Assembly (NCBI RefSeq): GCF_040678635.1
Contig: NZ_JBFATZ010000012.1
Coordinates: 124,001-188,000 of the forward strand
Source of the DNA: Thermopolyspora sp040678635
GTDB taxonomy: Bacteria; Actinomycetota; Actinomycetes; Streptosporangiales; Streptosporangiaceae
DNA: 64,000 bases
Direction of reading: 5' to 3'
A program made the position numbers and the translations under genes. How positions within the stretch are numbered: the first letter of the stretch is position 1; each line of letters begins with the position of its first letter. The notes below the pieces were generated by a model. That model was given only the letters and a program-made list of their open reading frames with translations. It did not search any database and was not told the DNA's origin. This document shows, in pieces, positions 40,856 to 49,742 of the stretch.

Positions 40856-41146
40856 TCAGTGCACGTCCGGGCGGAGGATCTTGGTCCGCAGGATGCCCTC
40901 GTTGAGGTTCAGCTGGCGGTCGAGCTCCTTCACCGCGGCGGGCGACGAGGTCAGGTCGATCACCGCGTAGATGCCCTCGGACTTCTTGGCGATGTCGTAG
41001 GACAGCCGGCGACGGCCCCACACCTCGACCTTCTCCACCGAGCCGCCGTCCTCGCGGACGACGCCGAGGAACTGGTCGAGCGACGGCGCCACGGTGCGCT
41101 CGTCGAGGGACGGGTCCAGGATGACCATCACTTCGTAACGACGCAT
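40856..41146 (-). CDS. rpsF: 30S ribosomal protein S6
   Basis: This 96-residue protein pairs with S18 in the small subunit platform. The start is MRRYEVMVILDPSLDERTVAP, the centre is VEVWGRRRLSYDIAKKSEGIYAVIDL and the end is LNLNEGILRTKILRPDVH. AGGAGG and GGAG precede ATG 41146. It is the first gene of the operon; the promoter lies in the upstream region toward the small membrane protein at 41412. Confidence 0.98.
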   Translation of the reverse strand: MRRYEVMVILDPSLDERTVAPSLDQFLGVVREDGGSVEKVEVWGRRRLSYDIAKKSEGIYAVIDLTSSPAAVKELDRQLNLNEGILRTKILRPDVH

Positions 41147-41411
41147 ACGGACTCCAACCTCCTCTGGACTCTTGCGGTCACGACACGGTGCCGTGACAGG
41201 AGGACGCTGCGATCTCGCGGCCCGCCCTGGTGGCGGGGACCGCCCGGCGTGGGCTTGACACAGCATCACCCCGTCACGCCATCACGCCATACGCAGCCGA
41301 TTCAGACTACCAGCTGCCGCGGCCGCACCGGTCCCGCCACCTTTGCGTGGTTTGCCCGGAGTTTTCCCGGTCATCGGCGGGGCACGTGCAGGAGAGGAAG
41401 GAGGGGTTTCC

Positions 41412-41723
41412 ATGTCGCGCATCCTCGGACCCACGCGCAACGAGTCGCTGCGCCTGACGCTCAACACCGACGGCAGGCGTCACCCGATCGAGAACGTGCT
41501 GACGGTCTCCACCCTGGCCCTCGGCCTGGTGGCCCTGGTGACCGGCCTCATCGTCGAGACGCACGCCATCGCCTGTTGGGCCGGGCTGCTGGGCTTCCTG
41601 ATCGGCCTCGAGTCGCAGTACGTCTCCGCCACCACGCCCGAGCGCGCTCTCAACATCGTCGGCATCGTGGGCTCGTTCGTCGGCGCGGCCCTCGGCATCT
41701 ACCACGGCGGCTTTCTGCCGTAA
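41412..41723 (+). CDS. Small polytopic membrane protein
   Basis: This 103-residue protein has a basic cytoplasmic start (MSRILGPTRNESLRLTLNTDGRRHP) and about three membrane helices (TLALGLVALVTGLIV, IACWAGLLGFLIGLES, IVGIVGSFVGAALGIY). AGGAGGGG lies just upstream of ATG 41412. It resembles small conserved actinobacterial membrane proteins found beside rpsF. Function unknown. Confidence 0.8.
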   Translation: MSRILGPTRNESLRLTLNTDGRRHPIENVLTVSTLALGLVALVTGLIVETHAIACWAGLLGFLIGLESQYVSATTPERALNIVGIVGSFVGAALGIYHGGFLP

Positions 41724-41991
41724 CGGTCCGGCGGCGGTCGCCCGGCGGGCAGGCCGCCGTGTGGGCCGTGGGAAGCCGGGCGCGGGCCGCGGGTCGGCTC
41801 AGGCGAGCCGGGGTCCGTGGCTCCGCGCTCCTGCGGGCCACGCGTACGGGCGCGCGGCGGCGTCCGTACGGTCTGGCGGCCCCGGGCTTGCCGGTTTGGG
41901 CTTGCGGGTTTGGGTTTGCGGGTTTGGGATTGCGACCCCCGGTCTAGTGGCCGAGATGGGCGACGGCACCCGGATGGGGACGTGGAGCGGC

Positions 41992-41997
41992 TAGGTT
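41992..41997 (+). promoter_or_regulatory. -10 hexamer of the nfo gene
   Basis: TAGGTT lies seven bases before ATG 42005. The intervening GGGAGGC also resembles a ribosome-binding site but is very close, so the message may be leaderless or have only a few leader bases. Confidence 0.4.
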
Positions 41998-42004
41998 GGG
42001 AGGC

Positions 42005-42763
42005 ATGGTGCGTATCGGAGCTCACGTCGATCAGGACGACCCGCTGGGGCACGCGCACGCGATCGGCGCGGATGTCGTCCAGTTCTTCCTCGGCGACCCG
42101 CAGGGCTGGAAGGGTCCCGTGCTTCCGGCGACGGCCGACGCGCTCAACGCGTCCGACGTCGACGTCTACATCCACGCGCCCTATGTGATCAACGTGGCGA
42201 CGGCGAACAACCGTATCCGCATCCCCAGCCGCAAACTGCTCGCCGCTCACCTGGAGGCCGCCGCGGGGCTGGGCGCGAAGGGGCTGATCGTGCACGGCGG
42301 GCACGTCGGCAAGGACGACGACCCGCAGGTCGGCTTCGACAACTGGCGCAAGGTGTTCGAGCGCATGGACTGCCCGATTCCCGTGCTCATCGAGAACACC
42401 GCGGGCGGCGGCAACGCGATGGCCCGCAAGCTCGACCGGGTGGCGCGGCTGTGGGAGGCGCTGGACGGCCTCGAGGTGGGCTTCTGTCTCGACACCTGTC
42501 ACGCGCACGCGGGCGGGGAGGACCTCGCCGACGTGGTGGACCGGGTCAAGGCGATCACCGGCCGCATCGACCTGATCCACTGCAACGACTCACGCGACGC
42601 CTTCGACTCCGGGGCCGACCGGCACGCCAACATCGGCCAAGGGCGCATCGACCCCGAGCTGATCCTCAACGTGTGCCGGGCGGCGGGCGCGCCGATCGTG
42701 GTGGAGACGCCCGGTGCGGGGCAGGCCGAGGACATCGCCTTCCTCCGCGCCAACCTCAACTGA
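42005..42763 (+). CDS. nfo: Deoxyribonuclease IV (AP endonuclease)
   Basis: This zinc-dependent apurinic/apyrimidinic endonuclease acts in base-excision repair. The 252-residue TIM barrel has the metal-ligand motifs in order: HAPYVIN, HGGHVGK, ENTAGGG (Glu ligand), DTCHAHAGG, HCNDSRD and the final VVETPG (Glu). The ATG at 42005 is used; the frame opens three codons earlier without a better start. It is followed by an inverted pair of DnaA-box-like sites. Confidence 0.93.
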   Translation: MVRIGAHVDQDDPLGHAHAIGADVVQFFLGDPQGWKGPVLPATADALNASDVDVYIHAPYVINVATANNRIRIPSRKLLAAHLEAAAGLGAKGLIVHGGHVGKDDDPQVGFDNWRKVFERMDCPIPVLIENTAGGGNAMARKLDRVARLWEALDGLEVGFCLDTCHAHAGGEDLADVVDRVKAITGRIDLIHCNDSRDAFDSGADRHANIGQGRIDPELILNVCRAAGAPIVVETPGAGQAEDIAFLRANLN

Positions 42764-42781
42764 TCCACACCCTGTGGATAA
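42761..42781. promoter_or_regulatory. Inverted pair of DnaA-box-like sites
   Basis: TGATCCACA (42761) and TGTGGATAA (42773) face each other across three bases just downstream of nfo. Confidence 0.45.
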
Positions 42782-42821
42782 CTTCTTTGGATTACGGACG
42801 ACGCGAATGGGGTAACCGGTC

Positions 42822-44135
42822 TCATCCGGCCCAGGAGCCCTCGAGGAACACCATTGTGTTCAGCACCATGAGGGGCACGGTGAGGGCACCGTACACGATC
42901 ATCATCCACGGGCGGCGCGCCACCGTCTGCCCGATGACGATCCACAGCGGCCACCACAGCAGCGTGGAGCGCGGAATCGACAGGTAGTAGGCCGAGCACA
43001 GCAGCGCGCCCACCTGCAGTCCGACATAGATCAGCTCGCTCCACCGCCGCAGGGCCAGCAGCCAGACGATGGCCACGACGCCCACCGCGGCCCCGGCGAG
43101 CTCCATCCGGAACGCCCAGGCGAACCGCCCGTCGGCCATCGCCTGCTGCCAGGTCGTCAGGAACGACTCCCACGGCCACACCAGCGTCCGTCCCCAGCCC
43201 GCCTCCTGGGCGTGCTTCCAGGCGAGCCAGTCCCCGGTGCGCGCGTACTGGTAGGCCGAGTACAGCACCAGCGGCACGAACGGCACCGCCAGCCACGCCA
43301 TCCGCGCCGACCACCACCGGGCGCGGGCGGGTTCCACCGGCGCGTCGGCCTGCACACCGGCCTGCACACTGGCCCCCGCACCGGCCCCCGCATCAGCCGG
43401 TACGGCTCCCGCCGCCCCCTCCGGCGCGGCGCCGACCCGCACCCGCACGGCCCCGGCGCGCTCGGCCACGACGGCGCGCCGCCGACCGGCCGCGTACTCC
43501 ACGATCAGCGCGCAGGCGAGGAACAGCCCGGTGATGCGCACGCACGAGGCCCCCGCCGCGAGCAGGCAGGCGGCCGGCCAGCGCCCCCGGCGGGCGGCCA
43601 GCCAGGCCGGGATCGCGAAGGCGAGGAACAGCGCCTCGCTGTACCCGGCGAACAGGAACACCGACGTCGGCCAGAACAGCACGGCGAGCACGGCCCAGCG
43701 TCCCGCGCCCGGCGGCCCCTCCAGCTCGCCGAGGCGGGACAGCGCGACCATCGCCACGCACCCCGCGATCAGCGAGATGACCACCCCGCCGAGCACCCAG
43801 TCCGGCAGGATCATGTGCACCGCCCGCAGCGCGAGCGGCATGCCGGGAAAGAACGCCGGAAGGCCGGCGTCGGGAGGCTGCGCGGGGTCACCGGCGTAGC
43901 CGTACCGGGCGATCTCGACGAGATGGTCGGCGTCCCAGCGCCGCAGCCGGTCCAGGAACGGCGCCACCGTCTCGCCCTGCGCCAGCATCGCCGCGCCCAC
44001 CGTGCCGAGCACGATGACGCCCAGCCGGGTCGCCAGCCAGATGAGCAGGGCCTCCCAGTCCGCCTCGCCCAGCCGATCGAGGCCACGCCGTCCGCCCGCG
44101 CGTCCCATCACCCCGCCCGTCCTCAGCCTGGTCAT
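42822..44135 (-). CDS. Polytopic glycosyltransferase (PIG-V/mannosyltransferase-like)
   Basis: This 437-residue membrane protein has many helices. It has the family-like features of PIG-V-type or DUF-type mannosyltransferases: a first loop WDADHLVEIARYGYAGDP, then FFPGMPLALRAVHMI, and repeated aromatic-rich helices (e.g. VLFWPTSVFLFAGYSEALFLAFAIPAWLA). A long Ala/Gly/Val-rich variable insert (residues 235-285) is not conserved. It likely transfers a polyprenyl-linked sugar outside the membrane. Starts at 44135 or 44108 are possible. It is followed, in the opposite order of transcription, by a related protein. Confidence 0.8.
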   Translation of the reverse strand: MTRLRTGGVMGRAGGRRGLDRLGEADWEALLIWLATRLGVIVLGTVGAAMLAQGETVAPFLDRLRRWDADHLVEIARYGYAGDPAQPPDAGLPAFFPGMPLALRAVHMILPDWVLGGVVISLIAGCVAMVALSRLGELEGPPGAGRWAVLAVLFWPTSVFLFAGYSEALFLAFAIPAWLAARRGRWPAACLLAAGASCVRITGLFLACALIVEYAAGRRRAVVAERAGAVRVRVGAAPEGAAGAVPADAGAGAGASVQAGVQADAPVEPARARWWSARMAWLAVPFVPLVLYSAYQYARTGDWLAWKHAQEAGWGRTLVWPWESFLTTWQQAMADGRFAWAFRMELAGAAVGVVAIVWLLALRRWSELIYVGLQVGALLCSAYYLSIPRSTLLWWPLWIVIGQTVARRPWMMIVYGALTVPLMVLNTMVFLEGSWAG

Positions 44136-44179
44136 CCGGGTTCACCATGCGGCACTCGTGGAACGTCACGCGCGGTCGC

Positions 44180-45562
44180 TCACACGCGCACCGGCGGGTA
44201 CGCGGTCCGGCCGGTGAGGTCGAGCACGAACCGGTCCTCGGCCTGGTCGAACACGCCGCCCTGGGGGTCGTCGACGCCGCCCTGCCGGATCACGTCCTTG
44301 TCCGGGCGCAGGATGTCGCGCACCACGAACGCCATCATGATCACAATGGTGAGCGCACGCGCCCACACGGCGGTGAAGTAGGTGTCGGCGCTGATGCCGA
44401 GGGCCTCCTGGCCGGGGGTGAGCGCCACCAGGTAGAGCCAGATCGCCAGGAAGTACCAGATCTCGGCCGCCTGCCACAGCGCCAGCGGCTTCCAGTTCGG
44501 CCGGGCCAGCACCGCCAGCGGCACCAGCCAGAGCACGTACTGCGGCGACCACACCTTGTTGGTGAGCATGAACGACGCCAGGACCAAAAAGCACAGCTGC
44601 GCCAGCCGGGGTCGCCGGGGGGCGGCCAGGCCGAGCACGGCGATCGCCAGGCACAGCGCGCCGAGGGAGACGATGCCCAGGGTGTCGAGGAGGTCGGCGT
44701 TGCCGAGGATCGGCCAGCCCTTGCCCTGGAAGAAGTACCACAGCGATCCCCAGTCGGCCGGGCGCTCGTCGCTGAAGGCGTAGAAGCGCTTCCAGCCGTC
44801 GAAGGCCGTCACGGCGATCGGCACGTTGACGAGCAGCCAGACGCCCAGCGCAGCGGCGACGGACTGCAGGAACGGTCGCCACGCGCCGGTGCGCAGGGTG
44901 AGCACGAACAGCGCCCCGAACAGCACCAGCGGATAGAACTTCGTGGACACCGCGAGGCCGAGCAGCGCCCCGGCGATCAGCGGCCGCCGCCGCGACCAGG
45001 CCAGCAGGCCGCCGAGGGTGAGCGCGTTGCACAGCAGGTCCCAGTTGATGTACGCGGTGAGGATCACCCCCGGCGCCAGGGCGTACCACAGCGCGTCCGT
45101 ACGCCGCCCCGGGCCGGCCAGCGCCGCCATCAGCAGCACGCCGACGAGCAGGCAGATCGCCATCAGCAGCACGGTGATGTCGTAGAACGCCACGCCGCCG
45201 GACGGGTCGGCGCCGGAGGGGGTGTGCACGATGCCGACGATCCGGCGGACGACCTCCATCACGAACCCGATGCCGACCGGGTACTCGACCGGATGGTCGA
45301 AGTACGGCACCGCGCCATCGGCCAGCTTCTCGTTCCACCACAGCGGGTAGATGTCGGTGTAGCAGAAGCGGAGGAACTGGCCGGAGCCGTCGTTCCACGC
45401 GCCGCCGAACCGGCAGGGCGACTTCCACAGGTAGGCGAGAAGCGCGCCCAGCACGGCGAACAGCGCGAGAGGCACATACGGCGCGAGGTCGGCCGGTCGG
45501 AGAGTCCACGGCCGGGAGCCGGGCGCCTGCCCGGCCGATGGATCCGCCTTGGACTCGGTCAT
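44180..45562 (-). CDS. DUF2029 (GT87) family polyprenyl-phosphate mannosyltransferase-like protein
   Basis: This 460-residue polytopic membrane protein has about 10-12 helices and the loop FCYTDIYPLWWNEKLADGAVPYFDHPVEYPVG characteristic of GT87/DUF2029 proteins. The aspartate D in YTDIYPL lies on the first external loop. It probably adds mannose to cell-envelope glycolipids. ATG 45562 has GGGAGG upstream; a longer frame into the PBP region is rejected. It lies just downstream of the PBP gene, the same order as the M. tuberculosis ponA1-Rv0051 pair. Confidence 0.88.
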   Translation of the reverse strand: MTESKADPSAGQAPGSRPWTLRPADLAPYVPLALFAVLGALLAYLWKSPCRFGGAWNDGSGQFLRFCYTDIYPLWWNEKLADGAVPYFDHPVEYPVGIGFVMEVVRRIVGIVHTPSGADPSGGVAFYDITVLLMAICLLVGVLLMAALAGPGRRTDALWYALAPGVILTAYINWDLLCNALTLGGLLAWSRRRPLIAGALLGLAVSTKFYPLVLFGALFVLTLRTGAWRPFLQSVAAALGVWLLVNVPIAVTAFDGWKRFYAFSDERPADWGSLWYFFQGKGWPILGNADLLDTLGIVSLGALCLAIAVLGLAAPRRPRLAQLCFLVLASFMLTNKVWSPQYVLWLVPLAVLARPNWKPLALWQAAEIWYFLAIWLYLVALTPGQEALGISADTYFTAVWARALTIVIMMAFVVRDILRPDKDVIRQGGVDDPQGGVFDQAEDRFVLDLTGRTAYPPVRV

Positions 45563-45633
45563 GACCGGCCCTCCCGCAGGGTGTCGTCGGCGGCCCGCGG
45601 CGCGGGCCGGGTCGCACACATCATGCCCGCATG

Positions 45634-48432
45634 TCAGCCTTCGCCCGCGGGTCGGGACTTGTGGCTCGCCGGATTGCCGTTGTTGAACACCGCGTCGTCG
45701 GTGAGGACGCCGTCGTTCGGCTGTTCCTGGAACGGCCCGTCGCCGCCGCCGAAGTCGCCGTTGCCGCCGCCGAAACCGTCGTCGCCGCCACCGAAACCGT
45801 CGTCGCCGAAGTCGCCGTTGCCGCCGCCGTTGCCCACGCAGGCGAAATCGCCGGGAAGGCACTCATTGCCGCCCTCGCCGGACGGATCCTCCTCCTGCTT
45901 CGGCTCCGGCCTCTGCACCAGATCGTGCTGAGTGCCGGCGAACGCGGGCTTGGGCAACGGCTTCGGCGTCCGGTTCTTCATGGCCTCGATCATGAACTCC
46001 TTCCAGATCTTGGTCGGAGTGTCGGCGCCCTGGATGCCCGGAAGCGGCACCTCCTTGGGCAGCGGGAAGCCGTTGGGGTCGCGGAGCACCTTGCCCGTCT
46101 TGGGGTCGGTCTGCGCCACCTCCTTGTACATGCCGACGGCCGCCGACAGCTGCGCGGTGTAGCCGACGAACCAGGCCTCCTTGTTCTCGTTGTTGGTTCC
46201 GGTCTTGCCGGCGATCTCGTGGCCCGGGACCACCGTGCCACGCGCGGTGCCGCTCTTGACCACCTGCTCCAGCGCGTACGTCACGTCGGCGGCGGTGTCG
46301 GGGCTGATCACCACGCTGGCCGGGGCGTTCTCCTCGTACACGGACTTGCCGCCGTCGCCCTTCACCGAGATGACCACGTGCGGCGCGTAGTGCTTGCCGC
46401 CGTTGACGAACATGGTGTAGCCGGATGCCTGCTCCACCGGGGTCACCAGACCGGAGCCGATCGACAGGGCGAAGGCGTGGTCCTTACGGGCCTGTTCGAG
46501 GTTCTTCTTGCTGATGCCGGCCTGCTCGGCGATCTTGATAACCTGGTCGAGACCGACCTCCTGGGCCATCGTGGCGAACGCCGTGTTGACCGACTCGGCG
46601 GTGGCCTTGTCGATGCGCACCGCCGCCCCGACGTCGTGCGAGTTGCTGATCGGCTTGGTGCCGGGCAGCTCGACCGGGCCCTTGCCGGAGACGAAGCTCT
46701 TGAGGCTGTATCCGGACTCCAGCCAGGCGGCCAGCACGTACGGCTTGAACGCCGAGGCGGCCTGCTTGTAGGCGACGAAGGCGTTGTTGGTGAAGCCGCG
46801 CCGCTTGTCCAGGTAGTCGTGGCCGCTGTAGAACGCGATCACCCGGCCGTTGTTCGGGTCGACGGCGGCCAGGTTCGCGCGCACGTTCTTGTCGCCGACC
46901 GCCTTGAGGTTCGACTCGACGGTCCGCTTGGCGGCGAGCATGAGCCGCTTGTCGAACGTGGTGATGATGCGGTAGCCGCCGCCGTTGAGGTCATCCTCGG
47001 TGATCGAGGCGCGCTCCTTCAGCTCCCGCTTCACCGCGTCGATCATGTAGCCCTTGATGCCGCGGTTGATCTCGGTGTCATCCCTTTTCTTGACCTTGGG
47101 GAACTTCGCGGTCTTGATCAGGTTGCCGTACTTGGCCGGGTCGACGACCGTCGCCATGCCGTTGATGACGTAGTTGAACCGCTCCTTGGTGGGCGCCCAG
47201 TCGTTGGCCAGCTCGGCGCGGTCGAACCGGTCGGGGTTCTGGATGCGGCCGGCCAGGTACGCGCCCTCGGCGATGGTGAGCTGGTCGACGTTCTTGCGGA
47301 AGAAGGCCTGCGCGGCGGCCTGGATGCCGTGCGCCCCACGCCCGAAGTAGATGGTGTTGGCGTAGTGGGCGAAGATCTGGTCCTTGCTCATCTCGCGGTC
47401 GACGCGCACCGCGACGAAGATCTCCTTGATCTTACGGCTGAACGACACCTCCTGGCTGAGGCCGTCGTAGTAGTTCCGCACCATCTGCTGGGTGATCGTC
47501 GATCCGCCCTGGAGCTGCTGGCCGGTCACCGTCATCCACGCCGACCGCGCGATCGACATCAGGTCGATGCCGGCGTCGGTGCGGAAGGAGCGGTTCTCGG
47601 CGGAGATGATGGCGTCCTGGACGTGCTTCGGGATCCTGGTGATCGGCACGATCTCGCGTTTGACGCCGAGCCGGGCGATCTCCGTCTTGCCGTCCCGGTA
47701 GTAGATGACGCTGCCCTCTTGAGTGGCTGACTGCTGGGTGACGACCGGCAGCGGGGTGTTGAGGTAGGCCACCGTGATCATGCCGAACACGCCGGCGGTC
47801 AGCACCGCGAAGGCGACGAGCACGATCTTCCAGTTGGGGACGAAACGCCGCCAGCCCCTGCGCTTCGGCTCGTCGTCGAGGTCCTTGCCGCCGCCGGAGC
47901 CACCCGGACCGCCTGGGCCGCCGGAGTCGCCGCGACCGGGGCCGCCCGGAGTCCCGCCGTACGGCGCGCCGCCGGAACGCCGCCGGCCGGGCGTGCGCTG
48001 TCCCGGCCCCTGCTGCATCACCTGGGTCTGCTGCGTATTCCGATTCGCCCGTGCCGCCCTGCGGCCGGGCGCGGGCGTGGGACCCGACGACGGGGCCGCG
48101 GCCGGGTCGGGGACCGCGCTCATCGCGGCGGTCTCCTCGTACGCCGCCTCACGCCGCCGCGGCTGCGGCTGTGGCGCGCGGCCGTCGTAGGAGGCCGTGA
48201 CCATGGGGCTCGTCGCCTGCGGCGCCGGATGCGGCGGCGGGGCCGCCGACGGGGCGGGGCGTGGCGGCATCGGCTGGTTACCGCTCGGCGACTGGTAGGT
48301 TGCGGGCCCCTGGGGCGAGCGACGACGCCTCCCCGGACGTGCCGACGCACCGGGCCGCCCCTCGGCGATTTCGGGGCGCCCGCTCGGCTCCGGGCCATAG
48401 CTGTTGTAACTCACGGGTCCTCGTTCGGTCAT
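45634..48432 (-). CDS. Class A bifunctional penicillin-binding protein
   Basis: This 932-residue murein synthase polymerises and crosslinks peptidoglycan outside the membrane. The cytoplasmic N-terminus (1-198) is disordered and Pro/Gly/Gln-rich. TM is about 202-224. The transglycosylase domain (250-440) has E279 in ISAENRSF and QGGSTITQQMVRNYY. The transpeptidase domain (520-870) has S560-x-x-K563 (SAFKPY), SVN (615-617) and KTGT (743-746). The C-terminal 50 residues are a Gly/Asp/Phe repeat (GGGNGDFGDDGF...). It resembles mycobacterial PonA1 in place and architecture. The start is ATG 48432; a nearby GTG (VSYNSYG) has GAGGA at short spacing and is also possible. Confidence 0.95.
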   Translation of the reverse strand: MTERGPVSYNSYGPEPSGRPEIAEGRPGASARPGRRRRSPQGPATYQSPSGNQPMPPRPAPSAAPPPHPAPQATSPMVTASYDGRAPQPQPRRREAAYEETAAMSAVPDPAAAPSSGPTPAPGRRAARANRNTQQTQVMQQGPGQRTPGRRRSGGAPYGGTPGGPGRGDSGGPGGPGGSGGGKDLDDEPKRRGWRRFVPNWKIVLVAFAVLTAGVFGMITVAYLNTPLPVVTQQSATQEGSVIYYRDGKTEIARLGVKREIVPITRIPKHVQDAIISAENRSFRTDAGIDLMSIARSAWMTVTGQQLQGGSTITQQMVRNYYDGLSQEVSFSRKIKEIFVAVRVDREMSKDQIFAHYANTIYFGRGAHGIQAAAQAFFRKNVDQLTIAEGAYLAGRIQNPDRFDRAELANDWAPTKERFNYVINGMATVVDPAKYGNLIKTAKFPKVKKRDDTEINRGIKGYMIDAVKRELKERASITEDDLNGGGYRIITTFDKRLMLAAKRTVESNLKAVGDKNVRANLAAVDPNNGRVIAFYSGHDYLDKRRGFTNNAFVAYKQAASAFKPYVLAAWLESGYSLKSFVSGKGPVELPGTKPISNSHDVGAAVRIDKATAESVNTAFATMAQEVGLDQVIKIAEQAGISKKNLEQARKDHAFALSIGSGLVTPVEQASGYTMFVNGGKHYAPHVVISVKGDGGKSVYEENAPASVVISPDTAADVTYALEQVVKSGTARGTVVPGHEIAGKTGTNNENKEAWFVGYTAQLSAAVGMYKEVAQTDPKTGKVLRDPNGFPLPKEVPLPGIQGADTPTKIWKEFMIEAMKNRTPKPLPKPAFAGTQHDLVQRPEPKQEEDPSGEGGNECLPGDFACVGNGGGNGDFGDDGFGGGDDGFGGGNGDFGGGDGPFQEQPNDGVLTDDAVFNNGNPASHKSRPAGEG
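45745..45840. repeat. Gly/Asp/Phe-coding repeat tract in the PBP gene
   Basis: Repeats based on GCCGCCGAAGTCGCCGTT and GCCGCCGAAACCGTCGTC encode the tail GGNGDFGDD. The pattern suggests slippage-prone length variation. Confidence 0.6.
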
Positions 48433-48512
48433 CGGCGGTCTGCGCGATCACGACATCACTCGGCAGGCCGAGAGCGTACCCCGAGTTCCTGGGGCCGCGA
48501 CCCGGACGCGGT

Positions 48513-48923
48513 CTACCGTTCCGGGACCCGCCGACGGGCCGAGTCGGTGTGGTCCGGCGGCTCGCCCGTTCCGAGGATGTACGAGACCGTCAGATGGTTC
48601 CATGAACAACCTTGGCAGACCTCAACAACGTAGACCCGGAATTCGCCGTATTCGCGTGCCATAGCGGCCAGCTCTGACGACGCCTTTACCCGGCCCGTCG
48701 CCTTGCCAAGTTGGTCCCCGTACACGTATGTGACATTGGTCACGTTGCGCTTCTCGCACACCGGGCAGATGCGATCGGTGGGCTCGCCGTGGTATCGGGC
48801 CGCGCGCAGGAGGTAGGGGTGCGCGTCGCAGACGTCCGCCGTGGACACCCGCCCTGAGCGGAGGGAACGCACCGCCGCTCGCTTCGCGAGTCCATAGTCC
48901 ACAACCGAGCGCCGAGACCACAT
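48513..48923 (-). CDS. DUF5318 family zinc-ribbon protein
   Basis: This 136-residue cytoplasmic protein has two CxxC pairs: ICPVCEKRN (residues about 73-76) and VCQGCSWN (113-116), a putative zinc ribbon. Recognisable stretch GEPTDRICPVCEKRNVTNVTYVYGDQLGKATGR is typical of the actinobacterial DUF5318 family. It is found beside ponA and padR in M. tuberculosis also (Rv0049). Function unknown. The start is ATG 48923, leaderless: TAATCT on the minus strand (48931-48936) lies seven bases upstream. Confidence 0.85.
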   Translation of the reverse strand: MWSRRSVVDYGLAKRAAVRSLRSGRVSTADVCDAHPYLLRAARYHGEPTDRICPVCEKRNVTNVTYVYGDQLGKATGRVKASSELAAMAREYGEFRVYVVEVCQGCSWNHLTVSYILGTGEPPDHTDSARRRVPER

Positions 48924-48930
48924 AGGTCCC

Positions 48931-48936
48931 AGATTA
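48931..48936 (-). promoter_or_regulatory. -10 hexamer of the leaderless DUF5318 gene
   Basis: TAATCT (minus strand) lies seven bases before ATG 48923. Confidence 0.5.
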
Positions 48937-49023
48937 AGTCTCTTGTCCTTATCTCGCTCGGTATGCGCTGATTGCCGACCGTTCCGCGCATGATCCTCCC
49001 CCGTGGGGGCACCATGATTGCGC

Positions 49024-49044
49024 GATATGTCGCAGCGACGTATC
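49024..49044. promoter_or_regulatory. PadR-type operator, distal site
   Basis: A 21-bp dyad with arms GATATGTCG and CGACGTATC (one mismatch) and centre CAG. It lies 26 bp centre to centre from the second site. Confidence 0.55.
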
Positions 49045-49049
49045 CTCGG

Positions 49050-49070
49050 GATGTATCGCAGCGATACATC
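49050..49070. promoter_or_regulatory. PadR-type operator, proximal site
   Basis: A 21-bp dyad, GATGTATCG-CAG-CGATACATC, with perfect arms. The ATGTATC / GATACAT half-sites resemble operators of PadR/VanR-type repressors. It lies 40 bp before the padR start, so autoregulation of padR-ino1 is likely. Confidence 0.65.
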
Positions 49071-49109
49071 GGGAAGATATGCCGAGCACGAGACGGGGAG
49101 GTGGTTCCA

Positions 49110-49730
49110 GTGACCGGTGCGAGGGGCGGGGTGCTGGAACTCGCCGTGCTCGGGTCCCTGCACGAGACCCCGCTGCACGGCTACGAGCTGCGCAAACGCC
49201 TCAATGCGCTGCTGGGCATGTTCCGGGCCTTCTCCTACGGCTCGCTCTATCCGTGCCTGCGGCAACTGCTCGCCGACGGTCTCATCGCCGAGGAACAGCC
49301 GGCCGACGTCGCAGCGCCGCTGTCCGGCCGGCGATCGAAGATCGTCTACAAGCTGACCGCCGAGGGCAAGGAGCGCCTGCAGGAGTTGCTCACCCAGGCC
49401 GGCCCGTCCGCCTGGGAGGACGAGAGCTTCGGCATCCACTTCGCCTTCTTCCGGCACACCGAGGCCGAGGTACGGCTGCGCATCCTGGAGGGCCGCCGCA
49501 GCCGCCTGGAGGAGCGGCTCGACAGCGTGCGTACGGCTCTCGCCCGCACCAGGGAACGCCTGGACAGCTACACGCTCGAACTCCAGCGCCACGGCCTGGA
49601 GTCGGTCGAGCGCGAGGTGCGCTGGCTGAACGAGCTGATCGCCACCGAGCGGCAGGGCCTCCCGTCAACACCAACCGATAGGACCGATAGGGCGGAAAAG
49701 CCCGGTTCAGATACGACTGATCTTGACTAA
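49110..49730 (+). CDS. PadR family transcriptional regulator
   Basis: This 206-residue repressor has the PadR winged helix (residues 8-90: LELAVLGSLHETPLHGYELRKRLNALLGMFRAFSYGSLYPCLRQLLADGLI, then SGRRSKIVYKLTAEGKERL). Its C-terminal domain is a coiled-coil dimerisation region (RLEERLDSVRTALARTRERLDSYTLELQRHG). The start is GTG 49110 with GGGGAGG upstream. It lies 13 bp before ino1 and is preceded by two palindromic operator candidates, matching M. tuberculosis Rv0047c-ino1. It probably represses the inositol branch. Confidence 0.92.
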   Translation: MTGARGGVLELAVLGSLHETPLHGYELRKRLNALLGMFRAFSYGSLYPCLRQLLADGLIAEEQPADVAAPLSGRRSKIVYKLTAEGKERLQELLTQAGPSAWEDESFGIHFAFFRHTEAEVRLRILEGRRSRLEERLDSVRTALARTRERLDSYTLELQRHGLESVEREVRWLNELIATERQGLPSTPTDRTDRAEKPGSDTTDLD

Positions 49731-49742
49731 GGAGCGAGTGCG

